In this document: positions 24,149 through 33,359 of the stretch, piece after piece
How positions within the stretch are numbered: the first letter of the stretch is position 1
Layout of the letters: every line of letters starts with the position of its first letter
Origin: Streptomyces populi
GTDB taxonomy: Bacteria > Actinomycetota > Actinomycetes > Streptomycetales > Streptomycetaceae
Reading direction: 5' to 3'
Length of the DNA stretch: 64,000 nt
Assembly (NCBI RefSeq): GCF_002911015.1
Contig: NZ_KZ626870.1
Span: forward strand, 26,004 to 90,003
The notes under the pieces: model-generated
Databases searched by the model: none
What the model was told of the DNA's origin: nothing
What the model saw: only the letters and a program-made list of their open reading frames with translations
Made by a program: the position numbers and the translations under genes

Positions 24149-25321
24149 ATGGTGCAGGTTCGAGCAGTGACGGTCGCGTTGGCCACGACCGCGCTCCTGG
24201 TGACGGCCGGCTGTTCCTCCGGCGGCCGTCCGGAACCGGCGGGCCCGAGCGTGTCCGCGGGCACCGGGAGCACGCCGTCGCGATCGGCGCCCGCCCGGAG
24301 CGCCGCCCCCGAGGAGACGCCGCCCGCGAAGGGTTCGGTGAAGGTCCTGCGCACCGTCACCGAGGGCCTCGACACCCCCTGGGGCCTGGCACCGCTGCCC
24401 GGGAGCGGCCTGCTGGTGTCCTCGCGGGACAAGGGGACGATCACCCGGATCGACGAGAAGACCGGCGGGAAGACACTGCTGGGCGAGGTCCCCGGGGTGG
24501 CCCCGGCCGGCGAGGGCGGCCTCCTGGGCATCGCGCTCTCTCCGGACTACGCCTCCGATCACATGATCTACGCGTACCTGACGACGGCCTCCGACAACCG
24601 CATCGTCCGCATGCTGTACGACGAGCGGAAGCCGTCCGGCGAGCAGTTGGGCGCACCGGACACGGTCTTCAAGGGCATCCCCAAGGGCGTGATCCACAAC
24701 GGCGGCCGGATCGCCTTCGGCCCGGACCGGATGCTGTACGCGGGCACGGGCGAGACGGGTGACCGGGGCCTGGCCCAGGACAAGGAGTCGCTCGGCGGGA
24801 AGATCCTGCGCATGACGCCGGAGGGCGAGCCCGCGCCGGGCAATCCGTTCCCCGACTCGGTCGTGTACTCGTACGGGCACCGCAACGTCCAGGGTCTCGC
24901 CTGGGACGGCAGACAGCGCCTGTGGGCCTCGGAGTTCGGCCAGGACACCTGGGACGAGCTGAACCAGATCAAGCCGGGCGACAACTACGGCTGGCCGGTG
25001 GTGGAAGGCATCGGCCACGACCCGAAGTACCACGACCCGGTGGCCCGTTGGCACACCGACGAGGCCTCCCCGAGCGGGATCGCCTACGCCGAGGGGTCCA
25101 TATGGATGGCGGCTCTCAAGGGGCAGCGCCTGTGGCGGATCCCGTTGAACGGCGTCAAGGCGTCCGCGGCCCCCGAGTCCTTCCTGAAGGGCGAGTACGG
25201 CCGCCTGCGCACGGTCGTCTCCGCGGGCGGCGACAAGCTCTGGCTGACCACGAGCGAGACCGACGGCCGCGGCACCCCCGTGAAGGGCGACGACCGGCTC
25301 CTGGAGCTGGAGGTCGGGTAG
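24149..25321 (+). CDS. PQQ-dependent (glucose/sorbosone type) sugar dehydrogenase lipoprotein
   Basis: 390 residues. Lipoprotein signal peptide with lipobox VTAGC at residues about 18-22, then a Ser/Pro/Ala linker and a six-bladed propeller. Characteristic segments are GEGGLLGIALSPDY, HNGGRIAFGPDRMLYAGTGE, SYGHRNVQGLAWD and SEFGQDTWDELN with DNYGWPVVEG. Family members oxidise aldose sugars with PQQ, but many actinobacterial relatives have no proven activity. I start at the ATG at 24149, preceded by GAAGGGA; an in-frame ATG at 24113 would add 12 hydrophilic residues before the signal. It converges on the LAL gene with 19 bp between stops. Confidence 0.88.
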   Translation: MVQVRAVTVALATTALLVTAGCSSGGRPEPAGPSVSAGTGSTPSRSAPARSAAPEETPPAKGSVKVLRTVTEGLDTPWGLAPLPGSGLLVSSRDKGTITRIDEKTGGKTLLGEVPGVAPAGEGGLLGIALSPDYASDHMIYAYLTTASDNRIVRMLYDERKPSGEQLGAPDTVFKGIPKGVIHNGGRIAFGPDRMLYAGTGETGDRGLAQDKESLGGKILRMTPEGEPAPGNPFPDSVVYSYGHRNVQGLAWDGRQRLWASEFGQDTWDELNQIKPGDNYGWPVVEGIGHDPKYHDPVARWHTDEASPSGIAYAEGSIWMAALKGQRLWRIPLNGVKASAAPESFLKGEYGRLRTVVSAGGDKLWLTTSETDGRGTPVKGDDRLLELEVG

Positions 25322-25340
25322 GACGTCCCCGGGCCGCTCC

Positions 25341-28300
25341 TCAGCCGGCCGCCCGGGCGGCCGGGGTGCCGGGTGCGTCCGGCGGGAAGAGCCGCAGTCT
25401 GTGGGCCAGCGCCGCCGCCTCCCCCCGTCCCGAGACCTCCAGCTTGGCCAGGATGTTCGAGACGTGGACGCTCGCCGTCTTCGGGGAGATGAAGAGTTCC
25501 TCGGCGATCTGGCGGTTGCTGCGGCCGGCGGCGACCAGGCGCAGGACGTCGCGCTCGCGGCCGGTGAGGCCGAGCGCGGCCGCGGGGTCGGCGGGAGCGG
25601 TACGGGACCCTCCGGGAACGGACTCGGGGGTGAGGCGGGCGCGCCGGGCCAGCAGGGCGACGGCGTCGGCGAGGGGGCGGGCGCCGAGGTGTCCGGCGGC
25701 GGCTCCGGCCAGCCGGAGGAGTTCCGCGGCGCGGGCGCGCTCCTCGTCGTCCGCGCCCGTGAGCAGCAGGGACTCGGCGAGGCGGAGGCGGACCCGGGCG
25801 AGGTCGTAGGGGCGCTCCAGGGGTTCGAGGGCCTCGACCACCTCGGACCACTCGTCCGGGGTGCTCACGCCGTCGGCCCGCCGGAGTTCGGCGTGCACCC
25901 ATGCGGCGTGGACGATCCAGACGGGCGCTCCGGTGGCCAGGGCCCTCGCGGCCGTGCGGACGCGTTCCAGGGCCGGGGCGCGGCCGGGGTCGGCGCCGGG
26001 CGGAGTGCCGGTGCCGGTCTCCGCGGTGACGGCGGCCAGCAGCAGCGGCCAGGCGTAGCGCTGGGTGCCGGGCGGGAAACCCGCGGCCAGTGCCTCCTCC
26101 AGGGCGGTACGGGCGTCGAGGAGACGGCCCTCGCCCGCGGCGATGCCGATGGTGGCGCACAGCAGTGGCAGGGAGTGCTGGGGCATCGGGTCATGGGTGC
26201 CGAAGTGACGGCGTGCGGCGGCCAGTTGACGGCCGGCCTCGGCGAGGTCGCCGCGGGCCAGGGCCACGGGCACGAGACGGGAGGCGCCCACGCCGGAGGC
26301 CTTGCCGTCGAGTCCGACGGCCAGGGCGTCGCGCGCGGCCTCGGTGGCCTCGTCCCACCGGCCGAGCGCGTACAGCGATTCGGAGAGGTTGCCCCAGATC
26401 CAGGCCTGGGTGTCCAGCAGGCCGTTGCGGCAGGCGAGTTCGACGCCCTCGCGCAGGATGGCGACGGCCTCGCGGGAGCGGCCGACGGACTCCAGGTGGG
26501 AGGGCAGGTTGACGTGCAGACGGCCCTCGACGTAGGCGGCGCCCTGCCGCTCCGCCCGCTCCTTGACCCGGTACATCTCGGCGAGCCCGGCCTCGACGTC
26601 CCCCGCGTCGACCATCAGGCCGCCCAGGGTGAGCCGGGCGTTCAGCTCGGTGTCCCTGGCTCCCACCATGTGCGCGTACTCCACGGCGCGTTCGGCCGCG
26701 GAGAGGGCGCTGTGGCCCGGCTGGTGCACCATGCACCAGGAGGCGACCATGGACAGGACCTCGGCGTGCACCTGGGAGGGGGGCAGACCGCGCACCAGGT
26801 CCTGGGCGGTGGCGAGTTCCTTCCAGCCGTCGCCGCGGACCTGTGCCTGGACGAGCCGGGAGCGCTGGATCCAGAACCAGGCGGCGCGCAGCGGGTCGCT
26901 CTCGTCCTCCAGGAGGTGCAGCGCCCGCCTGGTCGTCTTCAGGGCGCGTTCGCGTTCCCCGCACAGCCGGCCGGCGACGGCGGCCTCCGCCATCAGGTCG
27001 AGGTAGCTCAGGGGCGTGGCCGCGACGTCACGGCCGCCCGGGGGCTCCCCGTCCCCTTCGGGCAGTGGGGGCGGGTAGGCCTCCACGTAGTCGATGGGGC
27101 GCAGTTCGGCCCGCACGGCGTCGGGGACCGCTTCCCACAGTTCCATCGCCCGCTCCAGGAGCCGCAGTTGCTCGGCGTGGGCGTGCCGGCGGCGGGCTTC
27201 GACGGAGGCGTCGAGGACGACGGGCAGGGCTTTGGCGGCGTCATGGGCGTGGTACCAGTAGCTGGCCAGGCGGGTGACGCGCTCGTCGGCCGGCACGAGC
27301 GCCGGGGCGGCCTCCAGGGCCTCGGCGTAGCGGCGGTTGAAGCGGGAGCGCTCGCCGGGCAGCAGGTCGTCGCTGACGGCCTCGCGGACCAGGGAATGGC
27401 GGAAGCGGTAGCCCTCGCCGCCCGGCGAGGCGATCAGGATGTTGGCGCCGACACAGGCGCGCAGGGCCTCGATGAGGTCGTCCTCGGCGAGCCGTGCCAC
27501 CGCGGCGAGCAGGGGGTACTCGACGGTGCTGCCGCCCTCGGCGACGATCCGGGCGACCCGCTGGGCGCTCTCGGGCAGTCCTTCGACACGGACGAGGAGC
27601 AGGTCGCGCAGGGTGTCCGTGAGCCCGGTGGGACAGCCCTCGCGGGCGGCGACGGCGAGTTCCTCGACGAAGAACGCGTTGCCGTCGGAGCGGGCGAAGA
27701 TCTCGTCGGCCTGGGCGGTGTCGGGTTCGCGGGCGAGGATCCCGGCGATCTGGCGGCCGACCTCGGCCCGGTCGAAGCGGCCCAGATCGATGCGCCGGAC
27801 CGTGCGGAGGCGGTCGAGCTCGGCGAGCAGGGGGCGCAGGGGGTGGCGGCGGTGGATGTCGTCGGCACGGTAGGTGGCGATCACGACGAGGCGGCCGCTG
27901 CGCAGCGTGCGGAAGAGGTAGGCGAGCAGATGGCGGGTGGAGGCGTCGGCCCAGTGCAGGTCCTCGAGGACGACGACGACCGTGCGGTCCGCGGCGACGC
28001 GTTCCAGAAGGCGGGCGGTGAGCTCGAAGAGGCGGGCCACGCCGTCCTCCTCGTACTGCCGTCCCCGGGTCGTCCGCGCGAGTTCGGGGAGCAGGCGGGC
28101 GAGTTCCTCCTCCTGTCCAGCGGCCGCGGCGGCGAGCTCGTCGGGCAGGGCGCGGCGCAGGGCGCGCAGGGCGGTGGAGAACGGCGCGAAGGGGAGGCCG
28201 TCGGCGCCGATCTCGACGCAGCCGCCGCAGGCGACGACGGCGCCCTCGCGGGTGGCGGCGGCGGAGAACTCCTCCAGGAAGCGGGTCTTGCCGACGCCGG

Positions 28301-28433
28301 CCTCACCGCCGAGCAGCAACGCCTGCGGCTCTCCCGCGGTGGCGCGGGAGAGCGCGTCGTTCAGCACCCCCAGCTCGTCGGCGCGTCCGACGAACACCGG
28401 GCTGACGGATCTGGTCTCCACGGGCCCGAGCAT
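25341..28433 (-). CDS. LAL-type LuxR regulator (large ATP-binding), second copy
   Basis: About 1030 residues. AAA-type ATPase with a Walker A at 42-50 (GGEAGVGKT) and a Walker B VVVVLEDLHWAD, a long helical middle, and a C-terminal LuxR helix-turn-helix (LTGRERDVLRLVAAGRSNRQ, then EELFISPKTASVHVSN). Its domain plan and HTH closely resemble the regulator at 9757-12726, so they are paralogues. The start is uncertain: ATG 28433 or GTG 28421 (VETRSVSPVFVGR). The frame continues to 28589, where it would overlap the small ORF upstream. Its target is not evident from neighbours. Confidence 0.87.
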   Translation of the reverse strand: MLGPVETRSVSPVFVGRADELGVLNDALSRATAGEPQALLLGGEAGVGKTRFLEEFSAAATREGAVVACGGCVEIGADGLPFAPFSTALRALRRALPDELAAAAAGQEEELARLLPELARTTRGRQYEEDGVARLFELTARLLERVAADRTVVVVLEDLHWADASTRHLLAYLFRTLRSGRLVVIATYRADDIHRRHPLRPLLAELDRLRTVRRIDLGRFDRAEVGRQIAGILAREPDTAQADEIFARSDGNAFFVEELAVAAREGCPTGLTDTLRDLLLVRVEGLPESAQRVARIVAEGGSTVEYPLLAAVARLAEDDLIEALRACVGANILIASPGGEGYRFRHSLVREAVSDDLLPGERSRFNRRYAEALEAAPALVPADERVTRLASYWYHAHDAAKALPVVLDASVEARRRHAHAEQLRLLERAMELWEAVPDAVRAELRPIDYVEAYPPPLPEGDGEPPGGRDVAATPLSYLDLMAEAAVAGRLCGERERALKTTRRALHLLEDESDPLRAAWFWIQRSRLVQAQVRGDGWKELATAQDLVRGLPPSQVHAEVLSMVASWCMVHQPGHSALSAAERAVEYAHMVGARDTELNARLTLGGLMVDAGDVEAGLAEMYRVKERAERQGAAYVEGRLHVNLPSHLESVGRSREAVAILREGVELACRNGLLDTQAWIWGNLSESLYALGRWDEATEAARDALAVGLDGKASGVGASRLVPVALARGDLAEAGRQLAAARRHFGTHDPMPQHSLPLLCATIGIAAGEGRLLDARTALEEALAAGFPPGTQRYAWPLLLAAVTAETGTGTPPGADPGRAPALERVRTAARALATGAPVWIVHAAWVHAELRRADGVSTPDEWSEVVEALEPLERPYDLARVRLRLAESLLLTGADDEERARAAELLRLAGAAAGHLGARPLADAVALLARRARLTPESVPGGSRTAPADPAAALGLTGRERDVLRLVAAGRSNRQIAEELFISPKTASVHVSNILAKLEVSGRGEAAALAHRLRLFPPDAPGTPAARAAG

Positions 28434-28585
28434 GGCACAGGGGTCCGTCGGCGGGACGGCGGTCAGTGCCGCGTACGGCGGCCGGCCGTCGGCGAGCGGG
28501 AGACGGCCGACCCCCGTACGGCCGTCGTCCCGCGCGTCCCGCGGACGGCCGGATGCCGCGCGGCCGTCCGCGGACGTCCCGGCGC

Positions 28586-28783
28586 TCATACGGCGCGGGC
28601 GAACCAGTGCCGGCGGAGACGGTTCCTATGGGCCCGCTCGTCGGTGCCGTCGTGCGCGGACCGGAGGGCGGCGGCGCGGCGGGCGGCCCGGCGGCCGCTC
28701 GCGGCTTCCTTGGCGAGCCGGTGGTTCTGGGCCTCGCGGATCAGTTCCGCGGACCGGATCTGCTGGAGTTCGTACTCGAACAT
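28586..28783 (-). CDS. Small basic hypothetical protein (65 residues)
   Basis: A 65-residue, Arg- and Ala-rich helical protein (MFEYELQQIRSAELIREAQN at the start, ending RNRLRRHWFARAV) with no membrane segment. GGGG is 8 nt upstream of the ATG. It precedes the LAL regulator on the same strand with about 150 bp between. I recall similar short proteins widely in Streptomyces without a function. Could be an RNA- or DNA-binding accessory given its charge; that is speculation. Confidence 0.55.
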   Translation of the reverse strand: MFEYELQQIRSAELIREAQNHRLAKEAASGRRAARRAAALRSAHDGTDERAHRNRLRRHWFARAV

Positions 28784-28898
28784 CTCGTGTCCCCTGGTGA
28801 AGAGTCGGTTTCGGTCTCGCTCGTTCGCGATGCCTCAACCTTCGTCTCCCAGGGGGGTGCGCCACATCGGGAGAGTTCCGCATCTCGGGAACGCGAAG

Positions 28899-28943
28899 GG
28901 CCTTAGGGCGGCGGCCGGTTTCCCGTGCCGGCCCTAAGGCCCC
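28899..28943 (-). terminator. Terminator of the MMPL-GNAT-membrane protein operon
   Basis: Perfect 12-bp arms GGGCCTTAGGGC / GCCCTAAGGCCC with a second CCGG/CCGG pair inside, about 25 bp past the stop at 28969 on the minus strand. Confidence 0.7.
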
Positions 28944-28968
28944 TCAGAGTCGTCCCGGTCGTCGGGGG

Positions 28969-29616
28969 TCAGCCCGCGGAAGGCAGTCCGAGGATGAGGT
29001 CGGAGTACTTGGCGACCGCGAGCACCAGTCCGACGACGCCGAGCGACACGCCCGCCCAGGCGACGGACTTGATCCAGGCGGCCTGCGGCTTGCCGGGGGC
29101 GCCGAACGCGGGCCGGACCAGCACGAGGACGCCGACGATCAGCGCGGCCAGCGCGAAGAGGCCGCCGACGAGCGCGGTGGTCGCCCAGGCGTCGCCGTAG
29201 ACCTCCTTGACCTGCTTGGCGACGCTCGCGGTGGACGAGGTCTGGAGCTGGCCGACCAGGGTCTCGCGGGCGGCCGCGACGGTGGAGACCCAGCTCCCGG
29301 TCAGCGACACCAGGCCGAGTGCGGCGGACACCACGGCGGCGGCACCCTGGCCGACACCGCCGTCCCCTCCCGCCCCGGAGTCCTCGACGGCGGCGAGGTC
29401 CTCACCGGCCCCGTCCCGCTCGTCGGTCCCGTCCCGTTCGTCGAGGTCCTCGTCGGTCCCGTCCCGCTCCGTGGCGTCGGCCGGGACCCCGGCCCCGGTC
29501 CCCTCGTCCGTGGTCGCTCCGGCCGCGCCGGTCCCGGTGACGTCCACGTCCCGCTCGTCGCGCTTCGCCTCGGTACCGGTCTCGGCCCCGGCCTCGTCAA
29601 CTGTCCTGGTTCCCAT
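28969..29616 (-). CDS. Membrane protein with acidic Asp/Glu/Gly-rich N-terminal half
   Basis: 215 residues. Residues 1-100 are low complexity (TGTG, DERDGT and similar runs, acidic). The C-terminal half has about three membrane segments (SAALGLVSLTGSWVSTVAA; ALVGGLFALAALIVGVLVLV; VAWAGVSLGVVGLVLAVA). No recognised domain. It starts at the ATG at 29616, 34 bp after the GNAT gene, and ends the MMPL-GNAT operon. The disordered acidic tail could be cytosolic or exposed; topology is not decidable here. Confidence 0.6.
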   Translation of the reverse strand: MGTRTVDEAGAETGTEAKRDERDVDVTGTGAAGATTDEGTGAGVPADATERDGTDEDLDERDGTDERDGAGEDLAAVEDSGAGGDGGVGQGAAAVVSAALGLVSLTGSWVSTVAAARETLVGQLQTSSTASVAKQVKEVYGDAWATTALVGGLFALAALIVGVLVLVRPAFGAPGKPQAAWIKSVAWAGVSLGVVGLVLAVAKYSDLILGLPSAG

Positions 29617-29650
29617 GCGGGCACCGTACGGACGCTGTCTGAGAGGTTCC

Positions 29651-30226
29651 TTAACGGTCCTCGCCGTCGGCGTCCGCGCGTGCGGCACGCCACTCGGGCG
29701 CGAGCACGGACCACACCTCGAGGTCGTGCCGGACCCCGTGGTGGGGATGCTTCTGCCGGAGCACCCCGTCCCGGCTCATACCGAGCCGCCGGGCCACGTT
29801 CAGGCTCGGGACGTTGCCCGCCGCGGCGACCCACTCGACGCGGTGGATCCCGCGCTCCTCGACCGCGTGGTCGATGAGGATCCGCATCGCGCGGGTGACC
29901 AGACCGCGCCCGGAGGCGGCGGGCTCGAGCCAGCAGCCGACCTCGCAGTTGCCCTGGTCCGCGTCGAAGTTCAGGAAGAGCACCCCGCCCACGAGCTTCC
30001 CGTCCAGCCACAGGCCGTGCAGCGACCCGGTGCCGGCGGCGCGCATGTCGGCGTACCGCTGGAGCTGCGCCCGTGCGGACGGAACGTCCGTGGACCCGGC
30101 TCCGAAGGCGATGAACCTCCCGATGAACTCGCGCCCGCGGTCCAGGTGCGCGAGGAACTCCTCGGCGTGCCAGGGCTCCAGGGGCCGCAGTTCCGCGCCG
30201 TCCTCGCCCAGGGATATCGCGTACAT
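29651..30226 (-). CDS. GNAT N-acetyltransferase, RimJ/RimL type
   Basis: 191 residues. Acetyl-CoA-dependent acyltransferase fold with the RimJ/RimL marks: LRPLEPWHAEEFLAHLDRGR at the start, the core strand GGVLFLNFDADQGNCEVGCW, the acetyl-CoA loop SGRGLVTRAMR, and RVEWVAAAGNVPSLNVARRLG near the end. May acetylate a protein N-terminus, an antibiotic or a small amine. Its ATG is 4 bp after the MMPL stop, and its ribosome site AAGGAG lies inside the end of that gene, so translation is coupled. Confidence 0.88.
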   Translation of the reverse strand: MYAISLGEDGAELRPLEPWHAEEFLAHLDRGREFIGRFIAFGAGSTDVPSARAQLQRYADMRAAGTGSLHGLWLDGKLVGGVLFLNFDADQGNCEVGCWLEPAASGRGLVTRAMRILIDHAVEERGIHRVEWVAAAGNVPSLNVARRLGMSRDGVLRQKHPHHGVRHDLEVWSVLAPEWRAARADADGEDR

Positions 30227-30230
30227 CCCG

Positions 30231-32549
30231 TCACCGCTCCTTCGTCGTCACGTCCGTCCCCCCGGCCTCGGTCACCCCGGCGTCCTCGGGCTCGAGGTCG
30301 CCCGGTCCGGTGCCCGCCGCCGCGCGGCCCAGTACGGCCGCCGCCTCGGCGTCCGTGGCCTCGGCCAGCCTCTCATGCGCGGCACGGCACTCCGGCGGTT
30401 CGATGCTGATGCGCGGCAGCCTCTTGTCGAGGGCGCGCGGCAGCCACCAGTTGGCGTCGCCGAGCAGGTGCATGAGGGCGGGGACGAGCAGCGTGCGCAG
30501 GACGAAGGCGTCCAGGGCGACGGCGGAGGCCAGCGCGATGCCGAACATCGCGATGACGCGGTCGCCGCTGAGCACGAAGGCGAGGAAGACCGAGATCATG
30601 ATGACGGCGGCGGAGTTGATCACCCGGCTGGTCTCGGCGAGGCCGACCCGCACGGCGCGCCGGTTGTCACCGGTCTCCAGCCACTCCTCGTACATCCGGC
30701 TGACCAGGAAGACCTGGTAGTCCATGGAGAGCCCGAAGAGCACCGACACCATGATCACGGGCAGGAACGGCTCGATCGGGCCCGCGCGGCCGAGGCCGAG
30801 CAGTTCGCTCCCCCAGCCCCACTGGAAGATCGCGACGACGACTCCGAAGGCGGCGGCGACGGCGGCGACGTTCATGGCCGCGGCCTTGAGGGGGATGCCG
30901 ATCGAACGGAAGGCGAGCAGCAGCAGGACGCAGCCGAGGCTGATCACGACTCCGACGAAGAGCGGGAGCTTGCCGATGATGACGTCCGCGAAGTCGTCGT
31001 AGCTCGCCGTCACACCGCCGGCCTGTACGTCGAGGCCGGTGCCCGACTCGGCGCGCGGCAGGACGTCGGTGCGCAGCCGGTCGACGAGGTCGCTGGTCTT
31101 CTGGGACTGGGGCGCGGAGGCCGGGACGACGGTGAGGAAGGCCGTGTCACCGGCGCCGTTGTACGTCACCGGGGTCGCCGAGGCGACACCCTCGGTGGCC
31201 CGCAGCGTGGCGTCCAGGTTGTCCAGGGCGAGCCTGTCCTCCGCGCCGCCGACCTTGGTGACCAGGGTCAGGGGCCCGTTCACGCCGGGACCGAAGCCCT
31301 CGGAGATCAGGTCGTAGGCCTGCCGGGTGGTCGTCGTCTTCGGGTCGTTGCCCTGGTCGGACGTGCCCAGGTGGAGGGAGAGGGTGGGCAGGGCGAGGAC
31401 GGCCATCACGACGACGGCCACGACGCCGAGCAGCTTGGGGTGGCGCTCCACGAAGGCGGACCAGCGGGCGGCGAACCCGGTGGCCACCTCCGGCTCGGGG
31501 CCGTGCTCCTCGAGCCGCCGCCGCTCGCGGCGGCTGAGCGCGCGCGGCCCGATGAAGGAGAGCAGCGCGGGCAGCAGGGTCACGGAGGCCGCGACGGTGA
31601 GGACGACGGTCAGGGAGGCGGCGATCGCCACGCCGTTGAGGAAGTTGAGCCGCAGGATGAGCATGCCCAGCAGGGCGATGCAGACGGTGGCGCCGGCGAA
31701 GACGACCGCGCGTCCGGTGGTGGCGACGGCGTTCTGCGCCGCCTCGGCCACCGGAAGTCCGCGCTTGAGGCCACGCCGGTGCCTGGTCACGATGAACAGC
31801 GCGTAGTCGATCCCGACACCGAGGCCCACCAGCATGCCGAGCATGGGGGCGAAGTCGGCGACGGTCATGGCGTGTCCGAGGAGGACGATGCCGAAGTACG
31901 CCGTGCCGACGCCGACCAGGGCGGTGGCGATGGGCAGCATGGAGGCGGCGAGGGAGCCGAAGGCGAGGAAGAGGACCACGGCGGCGACGGCCACGCCGAC
32001 GATCTCGGCCGTGTGCCCGCCGGACGGCTTGGTGAGGGCGACGGCGGTACCGCCCAGCTCGACGTCGAGCCCCTTGGCCTCGGCGGTCTTCGCGGCGTCG
32101 ACGACGGCCTGGACCTCGCCCTTGTCGAGGTTCTCGGCCCGGTCGGCGAAGGTGACGGTCGCGTACGCCGTCCGGCCGTCCTGGCTGATCCGGCCGCTCG
32201 CGCCGGTCTCGCCCGACCCCTGGTGCCGGTACGGGCTGTCGACCGAGGCCACTCCGGGGAGCTTCTCGATCTTGTCCAGGGCCCGGGTCATGGACTGCTC
32301 GACGCCGGCGGAACGCACCGTGCCCGAGTCCGTGTGCCAGACGACGGTGTCGCTGTCACCGCCGAACCCGGGGAAGCCGCTGTTCAGGAGCTGCGTCGCG
32401 CGGCCCGATTCGGTGCCGGGGACCTCGTAGTCGTTGGAGTACGCGGAACCCGTCACGGCGGCGGCGGCGGTCACACCGCCGAAGGCCAGAAGCCAGAGCA
32501 GAACGGCGACGAGGCGATGCTGGACGCACCACCGTGCAAGGGCTGCCAC
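30231..32549 (-). CDS. MMPL-family (RND-type) transporter
   Basis: 772 residues in two repeats, each with one TM segment, a large extracytoplasmic domain and five more TM segments. MMPL marks are present: GIDYALFIVTRHR in the first half and GLSMDYQVFLVSRMYEEW in the second, both with the proton-relay aspartate and tyrosine. The family exports lipids, siderophores and antibiotics. GTG start with GGGGAG 7 nt upstream. First gene of an operon with a GNAT acetyltransferase and a small membrane protein; the pairing hints at export of an acylated product. Substrate unknown. Confidence 0.92.
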   Translation of the reverse strand: MAALARWCVQHRLVAVLLWLLAFGGVTAAAAVTGSAYSNDYEVPGTESGRATQLLNSGFPGFGGDSDTVVWHTDSGTVRSAGVEQSMTRALDKIEKLPGVASVDSPYRHQGSGETGASGRISQDGRTAYATVTFADRAENLDKGEVQAVVDAAKTAEAKGLDVELGGTAVALTKPSGGHTAEIVGVAVAAVVLFLAFGSLAASMLPIATALVGVGTAYFGIVLLGHAMTVADFAPMLGMLVGLGVGIDYALFIVTRHRRGLKRGLPVAEAAQNAVATTGRAVVFAGATVCIALLGMLILRLNFLNGVAIAASLTVVLTVAASVTLLPALLSFIGPRALSRRERRRLEEHGPEPEVATGFAARWSAFVERHPKLLGVVAVVVMAVLALPTLSLHLGTSDQGNDPKTTTTRQAYDLISEGFGPGVNGPLTLVTKVGGAEDRLALDNLDATLRATEGVASATPVTYNGAGDTAFLTVVPASAPQSQKTSDLVDRLRTDVLPRAESGTGLDVQAGGVTASYDDFADVIIGKLPLFVGVVISLGCVLLLLAFRSIGIPLKAAAMNVAAVAAAFGVVVAIFQWGWGSELLGLGRAGPIEPFLPVIMVSVLFGLSMDYQVFLVSRMYEEWLETGDNRRAVRVGLAETSRVINSAAVIMISVFLAFVLSGDRVIAMFGIALASAVALDAFVLRTLLVPALMHLLGDANWWLPRALDKRLPRISIEPPECRAAHERLAEATDAEAAAVLGRAAAGTGPGDLEPEDAGVTEAGGTDVTTKER

Positions 32550-32650
32550 GAGCGAGCTCCCCGGGGGTTTTGTGGATCTTTATCGGGAACTGCCCGCAAA
32601 GAACACATGACTAATGCGCCATCACTCTTGCAGCCTGAAATGATCCTTTG

Positions 32651-32664
32651 CCCCATTCGTGGGG
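32651..32664 (-). terminator. Short stable hairpin in the MMPL upstream region
   Basis: CCCCA-TTCG-TGGGG, 5-bp arms with a UUCG-class loop on the plus strand, 69 bp past the stop of the gene at 32733 on the minus strand. The surrounding 32550-32732 is noticeably AT-richer than average and holds the MMPL promoter, where I see no clear -35/-10 pair. Terminator role uncertain. Confidence 0.35.
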
Positions 32665-32732
32665 TTACTCACAGGACTGCGACCGATGTCACAGCATGTG
32701 CGCGTGGCGCGTGTCACTTCGCAGGTCACGGC

Positions 32733-33260
32733 TCAGTCCAGCTGGTCACCCACGGCCATGACCATCACGCCGACGATCATCAGCCACAGGGCCCGCCGGG
32801 TGCGGCCCCTGGCCCCGAGCACGGACGCTCCGGCGCACAGGACGGCCCCGGAAGCGTAGGAGAGGGGGATGAGCGCGGTGCCCGAGCCCGCGGTGCGCAT
32901 CACCGACGCGGCGAGCCCCGCGACGGTCAGCAGGACTCCCGTGGCGACCGCGGTCCAGCGCGCCCGGCGCGCCTCCGGGTCCTCGTCGAGATCCTCGGCC
33001 CCGTCGAGATCCCCGTCCTCGTCCTCGCCGAGATCCTCGGCGTCGGGACCGGCCGGGTCATGGTCCTCGTCGCGGTCCGGACCGCCCGCGTCCCGGTCCT
33101 CGCGGTCCCGGCCGCCGGGGTCCTGGTCCTCCCGGTCCCGCCGGTCTTCCTGATCCTGCTCGTCCCGGTCCCTGGCTTCCGGGGCCGGGACCCCGGTGTC
33201 ACGCGTCCCACGGTCCTGCGTCGTGCGGTCGTACGTCTCGGAGTCGGTGCTTCCACTCAT
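32733..33260 (-). CDS. Membrane protein with a long Arg/Asp/Glu-repeat N-terminus
   Basis: 175 residues. Residues about 10-105 are almost entirely Asp, Arg, Glu, Gly and Pro (DRDEQDQEDRRDREDQD and similar), followed by three membrane segments (TAVATGVLLTVAGLAASVM; LSYASGAVLCAGASVLG; LWLMIVGVMVMAVGDQL). The tail is short. The alternating-charge stretch is probably disordered and cytosolic. Start at the ATG at 33260; the frame extends upstream to 33332. It sits between gatB and the MMPL gene with a terminator on its gatB side. No function recognised. Confidence 0.6.
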   Translation of the reverse strand: MSGSTDSETYDRTTQDRGTRDTGVPAPEARDRDEQDQEDRRDREDQDPGGRDREDRDAGGPDRDEDHDPAGPDAEDLGEDEDGDLDGAEDLDEDPEARRARWTAVATGVLLTVAGLAASVMRTAGSGTALIPLSYASGAVLCAGASVLGARGRTRRALWLMIVGVMVMAVGDQLD

Positions 33261-33304
33261 GGCGCGGGAGCGTAGCGCGTTGACCTGAGCACGCCGACAC
33301 AGAC

Positions 33305-33340
33305 CCCGGGGGGTGCGTCGCGAGCGACGCACCCCCCGGG
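33305..33340 (-). terminator. gatB terminator
   Basis: Perfect 17-bp arms (from CCCGGGGGGTGC to GTCGC) around a 2-nt GA loop, 20 bp past the gatB stop. One of the strongest hairpins in the window. Ends the gatC-gatA-orf-gatB operon. Confidence 0.85.
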
Positions 33341-33359
33341 ATGTGGGAAAACCCTGACG

